Positions 5,362 to 12,182 of a DNA stretch of 20,116 bases are shown piece by piece. The DNA is taken from positions 1 to 20,116 of the IMG/VR virus record IMGVR_UViG_3300033149_004629. One strand, 5' to 3'. Made by a program: the position numbers and the translations under genes. Source of the stretch: a virus. The notes under the pieces are model-generated. The model searched no databases. It was not told where the DNA came from and worked only from the letters and a program-made list of their open reading frames with translations. Numbering within the stretch: the stretch's first letter is position 1; each line of letters starts with the position of its first letter.

Positions 5362-7592
5362 CAGATCAGCTCCATCACGTCGAGTTCCGCCCACTGCGTT
5401 TGGATGGTGGTGGTGTGCGTCTCCTTCGTGCTTTGAGCAAAGGTCACCCGGATCGAGGTGATCACCGTGCGGATCGTCTCGGCCTCTTCGCCCTCGGGGC
5501 CGATCTCGGCGACAAGGTCGCCCACGTGGAACAGCCCGGCGTTCTGGACCTGTTCCCAGGTCAGCCTGAGTGTCTTGCGGTCCTGGCCGTACCATTCGTA
5601 GGCCAGTCGGGCGGCGTCTTCCAATAGCGCGAGGTCGTCGCGGATGTACTGGCCGGCGGCCGTGACCAGGTCGCCGTGGGTGTCGACGCCCAGCACGGTG
5701 CCGGGCACAAGAAGGATCCGCGCGGCCCGGGCCGAGGCGTCCACGGTCTTGATCCGCAGTGCGTCGATGGCACCCTCCACCGTGGCCGGATAGCGGGCCT
5801 CCAAGACCCAGTCGGCCTTGATGGCCACGGTGAAGATCATCTCGTCTCGCCAGTCGTACTCCGGTATCGCAATCCAGGCGTCGGCGTCGGTGCCCCCGTC
5901 GAAATCAGTGGCGGCGATGGCGTGCTGCGGCGCGCCGTGGACCTTGAGCACCAGCCCGGCGGCGGCGTCCTGCACGCGAACCGAGCAAGAGAAATATCGC
6001 CCGTGGCCGTCGCCGGTCCCCTCGATGGCCGCGCAGGCGGTGAGCTTGTCGGCGAGCTGGTACTTGTCCTCGGTGGAATCGAGATCGTCGTGCAGCTTGA
6101 AGAACACCAGCGGCTGCTGGTATTCGTAGGTCACGCCGGGCGCGGTGGCGTCGGTCGCGCCGTAGTCGCCTGAATAGTCCACGTTGACCCTCAGCGGCAG
6201 CTGCCGCTCGAAACGCATGGTGGGCCGGTAAAACAGCCGGTCGGTCTCCGGGTCCAGCCCGTTGTCGGTGTAGGCGTAGTTGGGCAAGATCGCCAACCAA
6301 TAAACGTCAGGGTCGATGCCCGCGGGCTCTTCGGGCCATCCCGCGGCGGCGCCGAACCAGCAGTAGACGCGACTCAGCTCCTCGCGGGCCCGGTAGTCGG
6401 CATTGCGCTGTTGCTGCTCGGCCAGGGTGAGGTCGTCGTATCCGGGAATGGGGGAGGCCGCCGCGTTGTAATCCTCCTGCTGCGCGGCGCTCCAATGCTC
6501 GACGATAGTGGTTTGATGCTCGTTGTCGTTGGCCCACAGACTCAGGCAGAACTCCAGCGGCTGGCCCACGGCCCGGACTTGGTCCACCTTTTCCACGGCC
6601 ACGGCGTCGATGGTGGCGCTGCGCACGTCCAGGGCCGACTCGAAATCAATGGCGATCTGGCGTTGGCTGGCCGTGGGCGGGTAGAGCCAGCCGGATGGCA
6701 GTTGCACCTGATCGGCGAAGAAGGTGCAGGGGCGAATTTCAATGCGGTCGTCGGCAGCTACCTCGACCGTGTACGACAGGCCGCGCCGACGATCCAGCAG
6801 GCCGTCGAGCACCTGCTTGAGGGTCCGGCCGTGGGTCGGCACGCGCGGATGATCGTGTTGCGGCAGATACAGTGCCGCGTCGTCGTGCAAGGTCAGTTCG
6901 ATCCGGTCGCCGCCGACCGAGGGCTGCGGGCCGTGCTCTCTGACCAGATGATAGGCGATGGCGAAGGTGTGCCACTGCTTGGCGTTCTCAAGATCCTCGA
7001 CCTTGGGGCCGGCGAACATATAGTTGCCGCGCGGGCCGACGTTGGGCGACATGTTCCCCACGCTGTGCGGCCGGTTGGCGGCGTGGGCCTTGGCCTGATC
7101 CGGGCCGTTGAACTCCAGGCCGCGACCCACCACGTAGAGCCCGCCGCGCCCGTTGTCCACGTAGGCCTTGCGGATGGTGTCCATCGACAACAGGCACTCC
7201 ATGCCAACGCATTGGAACGTCTGGAGCTTGGGCACGCTGGTCACGGTCCGCTTCACGTCCACGCAGCGGCCGTACCAAAGCAGGTCGTCGGCCTCGCCCT
7301 CCTCGCCCTCCTCTTCGGTGGGCGTGGTCTGGGGGATGGAGATCTTGATCCAATGATCGACGATGTCCAAGGGCTCCACCGCTGCGGTGCAGATCTCGCC
7401 TTGACGCGCGCCCGTGCCGTACTCCCAGATCAGTTGGGCCGAGGAGACCTTGGGCGACGCGCACCACTCGGCGAACACGCACCACAGGTATTGGCGCTCG
7501 GTCCAGTCGTCGGACCATTTCCGGCGGGTGTAGACCGTGGGCGCGACGGCCGAGCGACTGAGATCGGTGCTCGTCTCGATGCGGGTAGGCAT
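5361..7592 (-). CDS. Tail hub / baseplate protein
   Basis: At 743 residues this is the largest tail-tip gene, and its place after the tape measure and distal tail genes fits the hub. Residues 1-135 form a mixed domain with an acidic loop (EEEGEEGEADD, about 93-103). Residues ~220-330 include a segment like late-control-D/gp27-type hubs, TLKQVLDGLL followed by GLSYTVEV. The last ~100 residues (LRLTWEQVQNAGLFHVGDLV..., then an ITSIRVTF strand and IQTQWAELD) resemble the closing beta domain of many phage hubs, where a property such as surface tilt or offset is measured against a reference frame. In the virion it would join the tail tube to receptor-binding proteins and help puncture the envelope. 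The ATG at 7592 has no clear ribosome site; a heptamer array occupies the leader. Family naming is by position and weak motifs. Confidence 0.7.
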   Translation of the reverse strand: MPTRIETSTDLSRSAVAPTVYTRRKWSDDWTERQYLWCVFAEWCASPKVSSAQLIWEYGTGARQGEICTAAVEPLDIVDHWIKISIPQTTPTEEEGEEGEADDLLWYGRCVDVKRTVTSVPKLQTFQCVGMECLLSMDTIRKAYVDNGRGGLYVVGRGLEFNGPDQAKAHAANRPHSVGNMSPNVGPRGNYMFAGPKVEDLENAKQWHTFAIAYHLVREHGPQPSVGGDRIELTLHDDAALYLPQHDHPRVPTHGRTLKQVLDGLLDRRRGLSYTVEVAADDRIEIRPCTFFADQVQLPSGWLYPPTASQRQIAIDFESALDVRSATIDAVAVEKVDQVRAVGQPLEFCLSLWANDNEHQTTIVEHWSAAQQEDYNAAASPIPGYDDLTLAEQQQRNADYRAREELSRVYCWFGAAAGWPEEPAGIDPDVYWLAILPNYAYTDNGLDPETDRLFYRPTMRFERQLPLRVNVDYSGDYGATDATAPGVTYEYQQPLVFFKLHDDLDSTEDKYQLADKLTACAAIEGTGDGHGRYFSCSVRVQDAAAGLVLKVHGAPQHAIAATDFDGGTDADAWIAIPEYDWRDEMIFTVAIKADWVLEARYPATVEGAIDALRIKTVDASARAARILLVPGTVLGVDTHGDLVTAAGQYIRDDLALLEDAARLAYEWYGQDRKTLRLTWEQVQNAGLFHVGDLVAEIGPEGEEAETIRTVITSIRVTFAQSTKETHTTTIQTQWAELDVMELI

Positions 7593-7598
7593 AAGAGA

Positions 7599-7633
7599 GT
7601 GGCGAGGGGTCAGGGATCAGGGGTCAGGGATCA
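7599..7633. repeat. Heptamer array (GGGGTCA/GGGATCA)
   Basis: Five seven-base units in register: GTGGCGA, GGGGTCA, GGGATCA, GGGGTCA, GGGATCA. On the minus strand the last unit begins with the TGA stop of the preceding gene (7631-7633). The array fills the whole junction between that gene and the hub start. It is related to the array at 1407-1434, with which it shares the GTGGCGA unit. Confidence 0.9.
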
Positions 7634-8113
7634 GCCGAAGACCAGGATCACCTGGTAGCTCTCGCCCGGCGCGGCGGTGAACTTGAGGTTCTTGGCGCCG
7701 GCGGCCACGTCGGCCAGCTTGCCGCCGAAATACATCAGCGCGAAGTTTTCGCCGCCCTCCTCGATCACGATGGTGTCGCCGGCGTTGACCTGGTAGGGGT
7801 TGGCCGCGCCGTCCTCGACCACCAGGTTGTCGGTGGTCGACAGGTTCACCACCAGCATGGCCTGGAGCTTCAGCCCGCTCATGTCGAGCGTGCCCAGCTC
7901 GGGGTCGGCCGCGGCGGTGAGGTCCAGCGTCTGCGTGCCGGTCAGCTCGGCCGCGTATTTCTTGGTGACCGGGGGCGTGCTGTCGGCGTTGAGGGTCTGG
8001 GCCTGGTTGAAGGCCGAATGGACCGTGTCCAGAGAGCCGGCCGAGTCCACGTCGTCGCGCGTGACCAAGAGGGTCAACTGGGCGGCCAGGGATGCGTTGA
8101 TGGTTGTCGTCAT
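7631..8113 (-). CDS. Beta-rich tail accessory protein
   Basis: ATG 8113 is preceded by a good ribosome site (GAGGAG, about 9 bases upstream). The 160-residue product is not a family I can name. It is mostly short beta strands with Ala/Thr/Asp-rich turns (for example LDMSGLKLQAMLVVNLS and NLVVEDGAANPYQV). There is no membrane span and there are no cysteines. It resembles in layout the 129-residue product of 11773-12162: a LD[VM]S.[IL]K segment, an alternating beta region with an acidic-Gly turn, and a final strand. Both could be tail-surface or decoration proteins. It lies between the distal tail protein and the hub. Confidence 0.65.
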   Translation of the reverse strand: MTTTINASLAAQLTLLVTRDDVDSAGSLDTVHSAFNQAQTLNADSTPPVTKKYAAELTGTQTLDLTAAADPELGTLDMSGLKLQAMLVVNLSTTDNLVVEDGAANPYQVNAGDTIVIEEGGENFALMYFGGKLADVAAGAKNLKFTAAPGESYQVILVFG

Positions 8114-8119
8114 GGAGTG

Positions 8120-8539
8120 CTACTCCTCTGCTTGCTTTTCGATGACCACAAGGTGCCAGTCGCATTCGACCCAACCCCGCGAAGGCGGACAGAGCCCGCC
8201 CACGCCGCCGATCATGGCGAAGGTCCGCTGCTGCACGGGCCGAACGTCCAACACGGCCACGCGCACCGTCTCGTTGGTGATCGGGCTGCCGTTCCAGATC
8301 ACGTCCACGAACTGCCCGATCAGGAGGCGATAGAGCCCGTACAGGTGACGGGCATAACCCAACGTGAAGGCGTCGACCGTGGAGCGGAGCTTGAACGGTC
8401 GGCCCCGCTGGCCGGTCAGCCAGATGGCCGTCCCGTTCACGCCGGCCCGCTGTTTGGTGATCACCTCCTCGCCGATGGCCAGGGGATCGCCCTCCAGCGT
8501 GAGGAACGAAAACTGCCCGATGTAGTTCTGTGCAGCCAC
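8120..8539 (-). CDS. Distal-tail-like minor tail protein
   Basis: The start is a GTG at 8539; no ATG lies near the N-terminus. No strong ribosome site is visible because a heptamer array begins a few bases upstream. The 139-residue protein opens with a beta segment (NYIGQFSFLTLEGDPLAIGE). It continues with GYARHLYGLYRLLIGQFVDV and ends in strands rich in Val and Trp. Its size and place right after the tape measure match the small distal-tail or tail-tip adaptor found there in siphophages. The family is not recognised from sequence alone. It ends six bases before the next gene's start. Confidence 0.6.
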   Translation of the reverse strand: MAAQNYIGQFSFLTLEGDPLAIGEEVITKQRAGVNGTAIWLTGQRGRPFKLRSTVDAFTLGYARHLYGLYRLLIGQFVDVIWNGSPITNETVRVAVLDVRPVQQRTFAMIGGVGGLCPPSRGWVECDWHLVVIEKQAEE

Positions 8540-8545
8540 TGCAAC

Positions 8546-8615
8546 TGCCTGCCGTCTACTGCCTGCTGCCTATTCGGCTTTCCGCTTTCGGCTTTCCGCT
8601 TTCGGCTTTCCGCCT
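8546..8615. repeat. Composite heptamer array of two repeat families
   Basis: Ten seven-base units run without a break in phase. Units 8546-8573 are TGCCTGC, CGTCTAC, TGCCTGC, TGCCTAT. Units 8574-8615 alternate TCGGCTT and TCCGCTT and end TCCGCCT. The first family recurs at 11763-11776 and the second at 19-107 and 1273-1375. The array separates the tape measure stop (8621-8623) from the downstream gene's GTG. Confidence 0.9.
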
Positions 8616-8620
8616 GCTTC

Positions 8621-10585
8621 TCACCAACTGAGAGCCGGCTCCGCGCCGGCGTCGATCACCTGCGGTCTGGGCCTGGGGATCTCACGCTGCCCGCGGATCT
8701 CCTCTGCCAGGGCCTCGGTGGCGGCGTTGCCTTGCTCTACCGTGGTCGTCTGCCGGTCGATGGAGTCGATCAGTCGATCCAGCTTGTCGTCGAATTCCTT
8801 CGCCGACGGGACCCGCGCGGCCGTCGGCGCCGCGGGGGAAACCGGCGCCGCGGGCGGGATCTCCGGGGTCAGTATCCCCTGCGACTTCTTACGAAGCTTT
8901 TCCAGCTCGTTCTCCAATATGTCGGCTCTCAGGAGTTCGTCTGCGGTGGGTTGGTGCGTCGGCAAGACAAGGCCCCCTCCGGTTATTTCCGAGATGCCTC
9001 GCAGCTCCTTGATCTTCCGTCCCAGGATCTCCTCGAACGCCTCTTGCCTGGTGCGATCGATGCGCAAGTAGTAGTCGAAGAACTCGCTCCACCGAGTGAA
9101 TTGGCCCATCAAGCCGGTGTCGCCGGATTGCGCGAGAAGCTGGGAAAGGCCCTTTTCGCCAAACCAGGCGTACTGAGCTTCCATGGCGAGGCGCTGCCCG
9201 AGCTCGGTTTCCGTCTCAAGACGCTCGAAAGTTCCGCTCTTTCCGTGCTCGGCCCCGGCTATCTTCTGCGACACGGTAGCGCCGAGCCGGTCCAACATCT
9301 GCTGCGTGCGCTCGCCGGCCGCTTCGACCTTGGGCATGGCGGCCATCGATTGCTTGAACGTCTCCAGAAAATCCGCGTTGACCGCCTCGCTGGGATGCGC
9401 TCCGAGCATGGCCATGTACCCGCCGTAGGAGGTCGCCGGTGCACTGGCCACGTACTTGGCGATGAACTGCTCGCGCAGCTCCTCGTCCTCTCGCAGGCGC
9501 TGCCATCGCTGCTCGAAGCTCATCTCCCCGAACCCGCGGCGCTTCAGTTTCTTGCGCACGCGCCCGGTTAGCGGGTCCTCGATCCGCTCGTACACGTCCT
9601 CTTCGGGAAAGAAATCGGCGATGTCCTTGGCGATGGAGATGGCGGCCGTCTTGGAGAGGCGGCCGAACTTGTCGCCCAGCGACTTGGTCAAGGCGTTGTA
9701 GAGCGAGACGGCTTCCTCGGGCGTCATCTCCGTCGCGGTCATGCCCGCCACGGCCGGCGTGGCGTACTTGGCCATCTCCTCGGGCGTGGTCACTCGGGCC
9801 TGCCCGGTCGCGGAGATTAGCCACCCCATCGCCTTCATGAGGTCCTTTTCGCCGATCGCCTTGCTGATGTCCAAGGCGCCGCCAGCCAATCCGCGCGCCG
9901 TCTCAAGGTCGTAGGGGGCGAACGCCAAGCCCAGCCTGGCCGCTTCGGCCGCCCGCCGGAGATCACCGGCCGCCGAGAGAGTGTCCTGCATCACCTGATG
10001 GACGGCGACCTTGCCGCCCGCCGGCTTAATCTCCTCGAACAGCTTCTGGACTGCCGCCTGATATTCCTCGACCGGAGTTTCTATTGACAGCATTCGGATC
10101 GCGCCCCGCTCGGCCTCGGCAAGCGACACGTGCGCCTCCTTCGCCTTGCGCCGCAGCTCCTCCTCCTCTTGCATGGCCTGCACTACCAGTTGAATCGCCG
10201 TGCGCACCGAGAAGTATCCGGCCACTACGCCCTTGAGTGACGCCGCCCAACTGGCGACCCCTCGTTGTGCCTGCCCGCTTTGACTGAGCATCGCCGCGTG
10301 TGCCCTGGCTGCCTGTTGGCGAAACTGCTCTTGGGTGATGATGCCCTTCTTGAGTTGCGCGTCCAGCTCGCGGAGCTTGTCAATGTATTTCTGCTGCCCC
10401 GGCCTGCTCTCCTGATACGCCCTTCGCGCCGCCCGCATCAACTGCTGGTGACTGCTGGCCCCCTTCTTCCCTTCCTGGCTGACCGCGCGGAGCTTGTCCT
10501 GAAGCTTGGTGATGGTGCCCTGCATCTTGGCCATCTCGGCCTGGGCTTGGCCGAAGTCGGCGGTCCAGGTTTGTTTGATCGCCAT
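8621..10585 (-). CDS. Tape measure protein
   Basis: This 654-residue protein sets tail length and is threaded in the tail tube, probably aiding DNA passage. It begins with coiled-coil-forming helices (residues ~13-100, heptads such as ITKLQDKLRAV). A hydrophobic patch follows at about 110-138 (VVAGYFSVRTAIQLVVQAM), as in many tape measures. A long helical, Ala-rich body comes next (ETARGLAGGALDISKA is typical of tape-measure-like phage proteins), and a Pro/Ala-rich segment precedes the last helix (PEIPPAAPVSPAAPTA). It follows the tail-chaperone-position gene, as expected. By the usual relation of residues to tail length, the tail would be fairly short to medium; this is inference. The leader is heptamer repeat with no clear ribosome site. 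Confidence 0.8.
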   Translation of the reverse strand: MAIKQTWTADFGQAQAEMAKMQGTITKLQDKLRAVSQEGKKGASSHQQLMRAARRAYQESRPGQQKYIDKLRELDAQLKKGIITQEQFRQQAARAHAAMLSQSGQAQRGVASWAASLKGVVAGYFSVRTAIQLVVQAMQEEEELRRKAKEAHVSLAEAERGAIRMLSIETPVEEYQAAVQKLFEEIKPAGGKVAVHQVMQDTLSAAGDLRRAAEAARLGLAFAPYDLETARGLAGGALDISKAIGEKDLMKAMGWLISATGQARVTTPEEMAKYATPAVAGMTATEMTPEEAVSLYNALTKSLGDKFGRLSKTAAISIAKDIADFFPEEDVYERIEDPLTGRVRKKLKRRGFGEMSFEQRWQRLREDEELREQFIAKYVASAPATSYGGYMAMLGAHPSEAVNADFLETFKQSMAAMPKVEAAGERTQQMLDRLGATVSQKIAGAEHGKSGTFERLETETELGQRLAMEAQYAWFGEKGLSQLLAQSGDTGLMGQFTRWSEFFDYYLRIDRTRQEAFEEILGRKIKELRGISEITGGGLVLPTHQPTADELLRADILENELEKLRKKSQGILTPEIPPAAPVSPAAPTAARVPSAKEFDDKLDRLIDSIDRQTTTVEQGNAATEALAEEIRGQREIPRPRPQVIDAGAEPALSW

Positions 10586-10586
10586 T

Positions 10587-10614
10587 GCAGCGGGCAGGGG
10601 TTAGGGGTCAGTAG
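10587..10614. repeat. Short heptamer array spanning a stop codon
   Basis: Four in-phase units: GCAGCGG, GCAGGGG, TTAGGGG, TCAGTAG. The TAA stop of the 296-residue gene (10601-10603) and the alternative -1 frame stop (10608-10610) both lie inside it. The array sits between that gene and the tape measure ATG. Confidence 0.7.
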
Positions 10615-11491
10615 CCGAGGCTGATGAGTTCAAGGGCACAGCGGCTGGGTCGGTGATCGGGGAGTCGGCCGGCTCGCCAGGCGCGATACTTTGCAATTCG
10701 GGCTTGGGCGCCTGCGCGGGGCTGGCGTTTTTTTTTGCCGTTGCCGCGTGATACACGTCCCAGAACGTCCATAGATCCACCGCCGCTGCGAGAACCCGAA
10801 ACCAGTTCTCGGAGCCGATCAGCCGCAGCAGGTTCTGCTCCACGCGACCCACGCGATAGTTGAGCGAGAGGGCCTGGATGCACCACTTGAGGGCCTCGGC
10901 CGGGTCGAGCGAGAGCAGGTTGCGGCCTTCCGCGTCGTCGGGACTCAAAAAGAGGTCGACCACGCCGGCGAACTCGGTCCACAGCTCGCGGTAGGCCGTT
11001 TGGATCTCTTCCCGCACTTGGCCGTCGCTGCCTAGAATCCAGTCCTTGGGCAAGCCGCTGCCGCCGGAGAGGTCGCGGATCACGGGCACCAGCCACTTTT
11101 GGTTAAGAGCGCCCAGCTCGGTCCAGTAGCCGTCGAACTGCTGGGCGCCCTTGCGTGCCAGCTCGGCCGGCGTCGGGGGCTGGTGCTTGTCGAGGCAGGC
11201 CCAGAAGCTCTGGTCGCCTTCGTGGAACTCGGTCCAGTCCTGGTGGTCGGGGTAGTAGCCGGTGCGCGTGGGCGGCGCGTGCTTGACCGGCATGGCCATC
11301 AGAAAGGTGCCCGGCTGATCGCCCGGCCCCTTGGTGACCGTCTCCTCGACGTAGCAGTCCGCCTCCACTATCTGGATATCGGCAAAGGTCCGGTCAAGGC
11401 GCAGAGGACGGAGAATCTCCCCGGCCAGCTTGTGGTCACGCACAAGCTGGTGCTTTGAGATCTTCGGGAAAAAATAGGTCGGGGGTGCCAT
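10601..11491 (-). CDS. Tail-assembly-chaperone-position protein
   Basis: ATG 11491 overlaps the stop of the 82-residue gene (TAATG). The 296-residue product has an N-terminal mixed domain and a helical core (LDPAEALKWCIQALSLNY, VEQNLLRLIGSENWFRVLAAAVDLW). It ends in a low-complexity Pro/Ala/Ser tail starting at the A9 run (TAKKNASPAQAPKPELQ). Its place just upstream of the tape measure is where tail chaperones are encoded, often with a programmed -1 frameshift. A nine-A run at 10728-10736 is a possible slip site, but the shifted product would have almost the same length and a basic tail. Sequence does not match a family I can name. Confidence 0.6.
   Translation of the reverse strand: MAPPTYFFPKISKHQLVRDHKLAGEILRPLRLDRTFADIQIVEADCYVEETVTKGPGDQPGTFLMAMPVKHAPPTRTGYYPDHQDWTEFHEGDQSFWACLDKHQPPTPAELARKGAQQFDGYWTELGALNQKWLVPVIRDLSGGSGLPKDWILGSDGQVREEIQTAYRELWTEFAGVVDLFLSPDDAEGRNLLSLDPAEALKWCIQALSLNYRVGRVEQNLLRLIGSENWFRVLAAAVDLWTFWDVYHAATAKKNASPAQAPKPELQSIAPGEPADSPITDPAAVPLNSSASATDP
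10728..10736 (-). promoter_or_regulatory. Possible ribosomal slippage site (nine A in mRNA sense)
   Basis: In transcript sense the sequence reads GCA AAA AAA AAC in the main frame. Both other frames stay open for roughly 35-45 codons past the run. A -1 shift would give a tail ending in SLGY at 10608. Such A-runs can cause -1 slipping and are used in phage tail-chaperone genes. Here the shifted tail is short and basic, so this may instead be an ordinary Lys-coding run, or a place prone to sequencing error. Confidence 0.35.
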
Positions 11492-11739
11492 TACTCACCG
11501 TCAACGTCCTCGGGCGGGTCGGCCGGCTCCGGTTGTGACAAGGTCTTGGCCACTTCCTCGAAGCGCTCGATGATCGCCCTGGCCCCGGCCAGGCTGATCG
11601 GCTTGGTGATCCGGACCAGGGGGCCGCGCTGCGATCGCGGGTCGAGCACGGCCACCGCGCCGAGATGGACGCCCTGTTCCTGATAGCGGTTGACGAGCAC
11701 GGCTCCCGACCGCTGCTGACTGATCTCGAAAGTGCGCAT
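11491..11739 (-). CDS. Small phage protein of unknown function
   Basis: ATG 11739 has a ribosome site (GAGGAG, about 10 bases upstream) and the stop overlaps the next start (TAATG). The 82-residue product is soluble, with an N-terminal strand-rich part (RTFEISQQRSGAVLVNRYQ) and a C-terminal helix (AGARAIIERFEEVAKTL), ending in an acidic tail. I do not recognise a family. Lying between tail-tube accessory and chaperone genes, it is probably a tail-morphogenesis factor. Confidence 0.65.
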   Translation of the reverse strand: MRTFEISQQRSGAVLVNRYQEQGVHLGAVAVLDPRSQRGPLVRITKPISLAGARAIIERFEEVAKTLSQPEPADPPEDVDGE

Positions 11740-11755
11740 AAGGGTGTCTCCTCAG

Positions 11756-11776
11756 TGCCCGCTGCCTGCCGGCTAC
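11756..11776. repeat. Short heptamer array (TGCCTGC-type)
   Basis: Units TGCCCGC, TGCCTGC, CGGCTAC. The last 14 bases match 8546-8559 at 13 of 14 positions. The TAG stop of the 129-residue gene (complement of 11773-11775) lies in the last unit. It is short and degenerate, so the call rests mainly on the match to the composite array. Confidence 0.55.
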
Positions 11777-12162
11777 ACCGTTGGATCGACCAGAAACCTT
11801 GCCTTGAGGTTGGCCGTGGACCCGCTGGCGTTGGTCACATACAGCGCGGTCACGTCGGTGGCAAGCGGTCGCAGCGCGGCCCCGTCCGACTCGCTCCACT
11901 CTTGCGGTACATCGGCCGAGAGCGAAATCGTGTCGTCGGGGGTGCTCCCGTCGTTGGTCTCCAGGGTGATGTCCTGATCGCTCTCCAGGTAGATCGCCTT
12001 GATCTGCGATACGTCCAGGGTCAAGGCGATGAGGTAATCGGTTTCGCTGTCCGCGATCGGCTCGTCGATGGTCACGATCTGGCCGGCGGTTACGGTCTCT
12101 TCCTTTTCCAGGGCTTCGCCGGCGAACGACCAGCCCCGCTTGATCTTCACGCTGTGCGACAT
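11773..12162 (-). CDS. Beta-rich tail accessory protein
   Basis: I start at ATG 12162 (GTGAGAA a few bases upstream) rather than the longer frame, which runs back into the tail tube gene. The 129-residue product is acidic and mostly predicted beta, rich in Asp/Thr/Ser (TVTAGQIVTIDEPIADSE, QDITLETNDGSTPDD), with a closing strand NLKARFLVDPTV. No named family is recognised. It follows the tail tube gene and may decorate the tube. Its layout resembles the protein at 7631-8113, and the two may be distant paralogues. Confidence 0.65.
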   Translation of the reverse strand: MSHSVKIKRGWSFAGEALEKEETVTAGQIVTIDEPIADSETDYLIALTLDVSQIKAIYLESDQDITLETNDGSTPDDTISLSADVPQEWSESDGAALRPLATDVTALYVTNASGSTANLKARFLVDPTV

Positions 12163-12182
12163 GGGATTCTCACTTTGTGGCG

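Noticed and set aside
5676-9571. Long plus-strand open frames opposite the tail genes (for example 6411-7658 and 8018-9571)
   Set aside because: They lie antisense to better supported minus-strand genes. Their products are low in identifiable motifs and rich in Gly/Val/Arg/His, which is typical of high-GC shadow frames.
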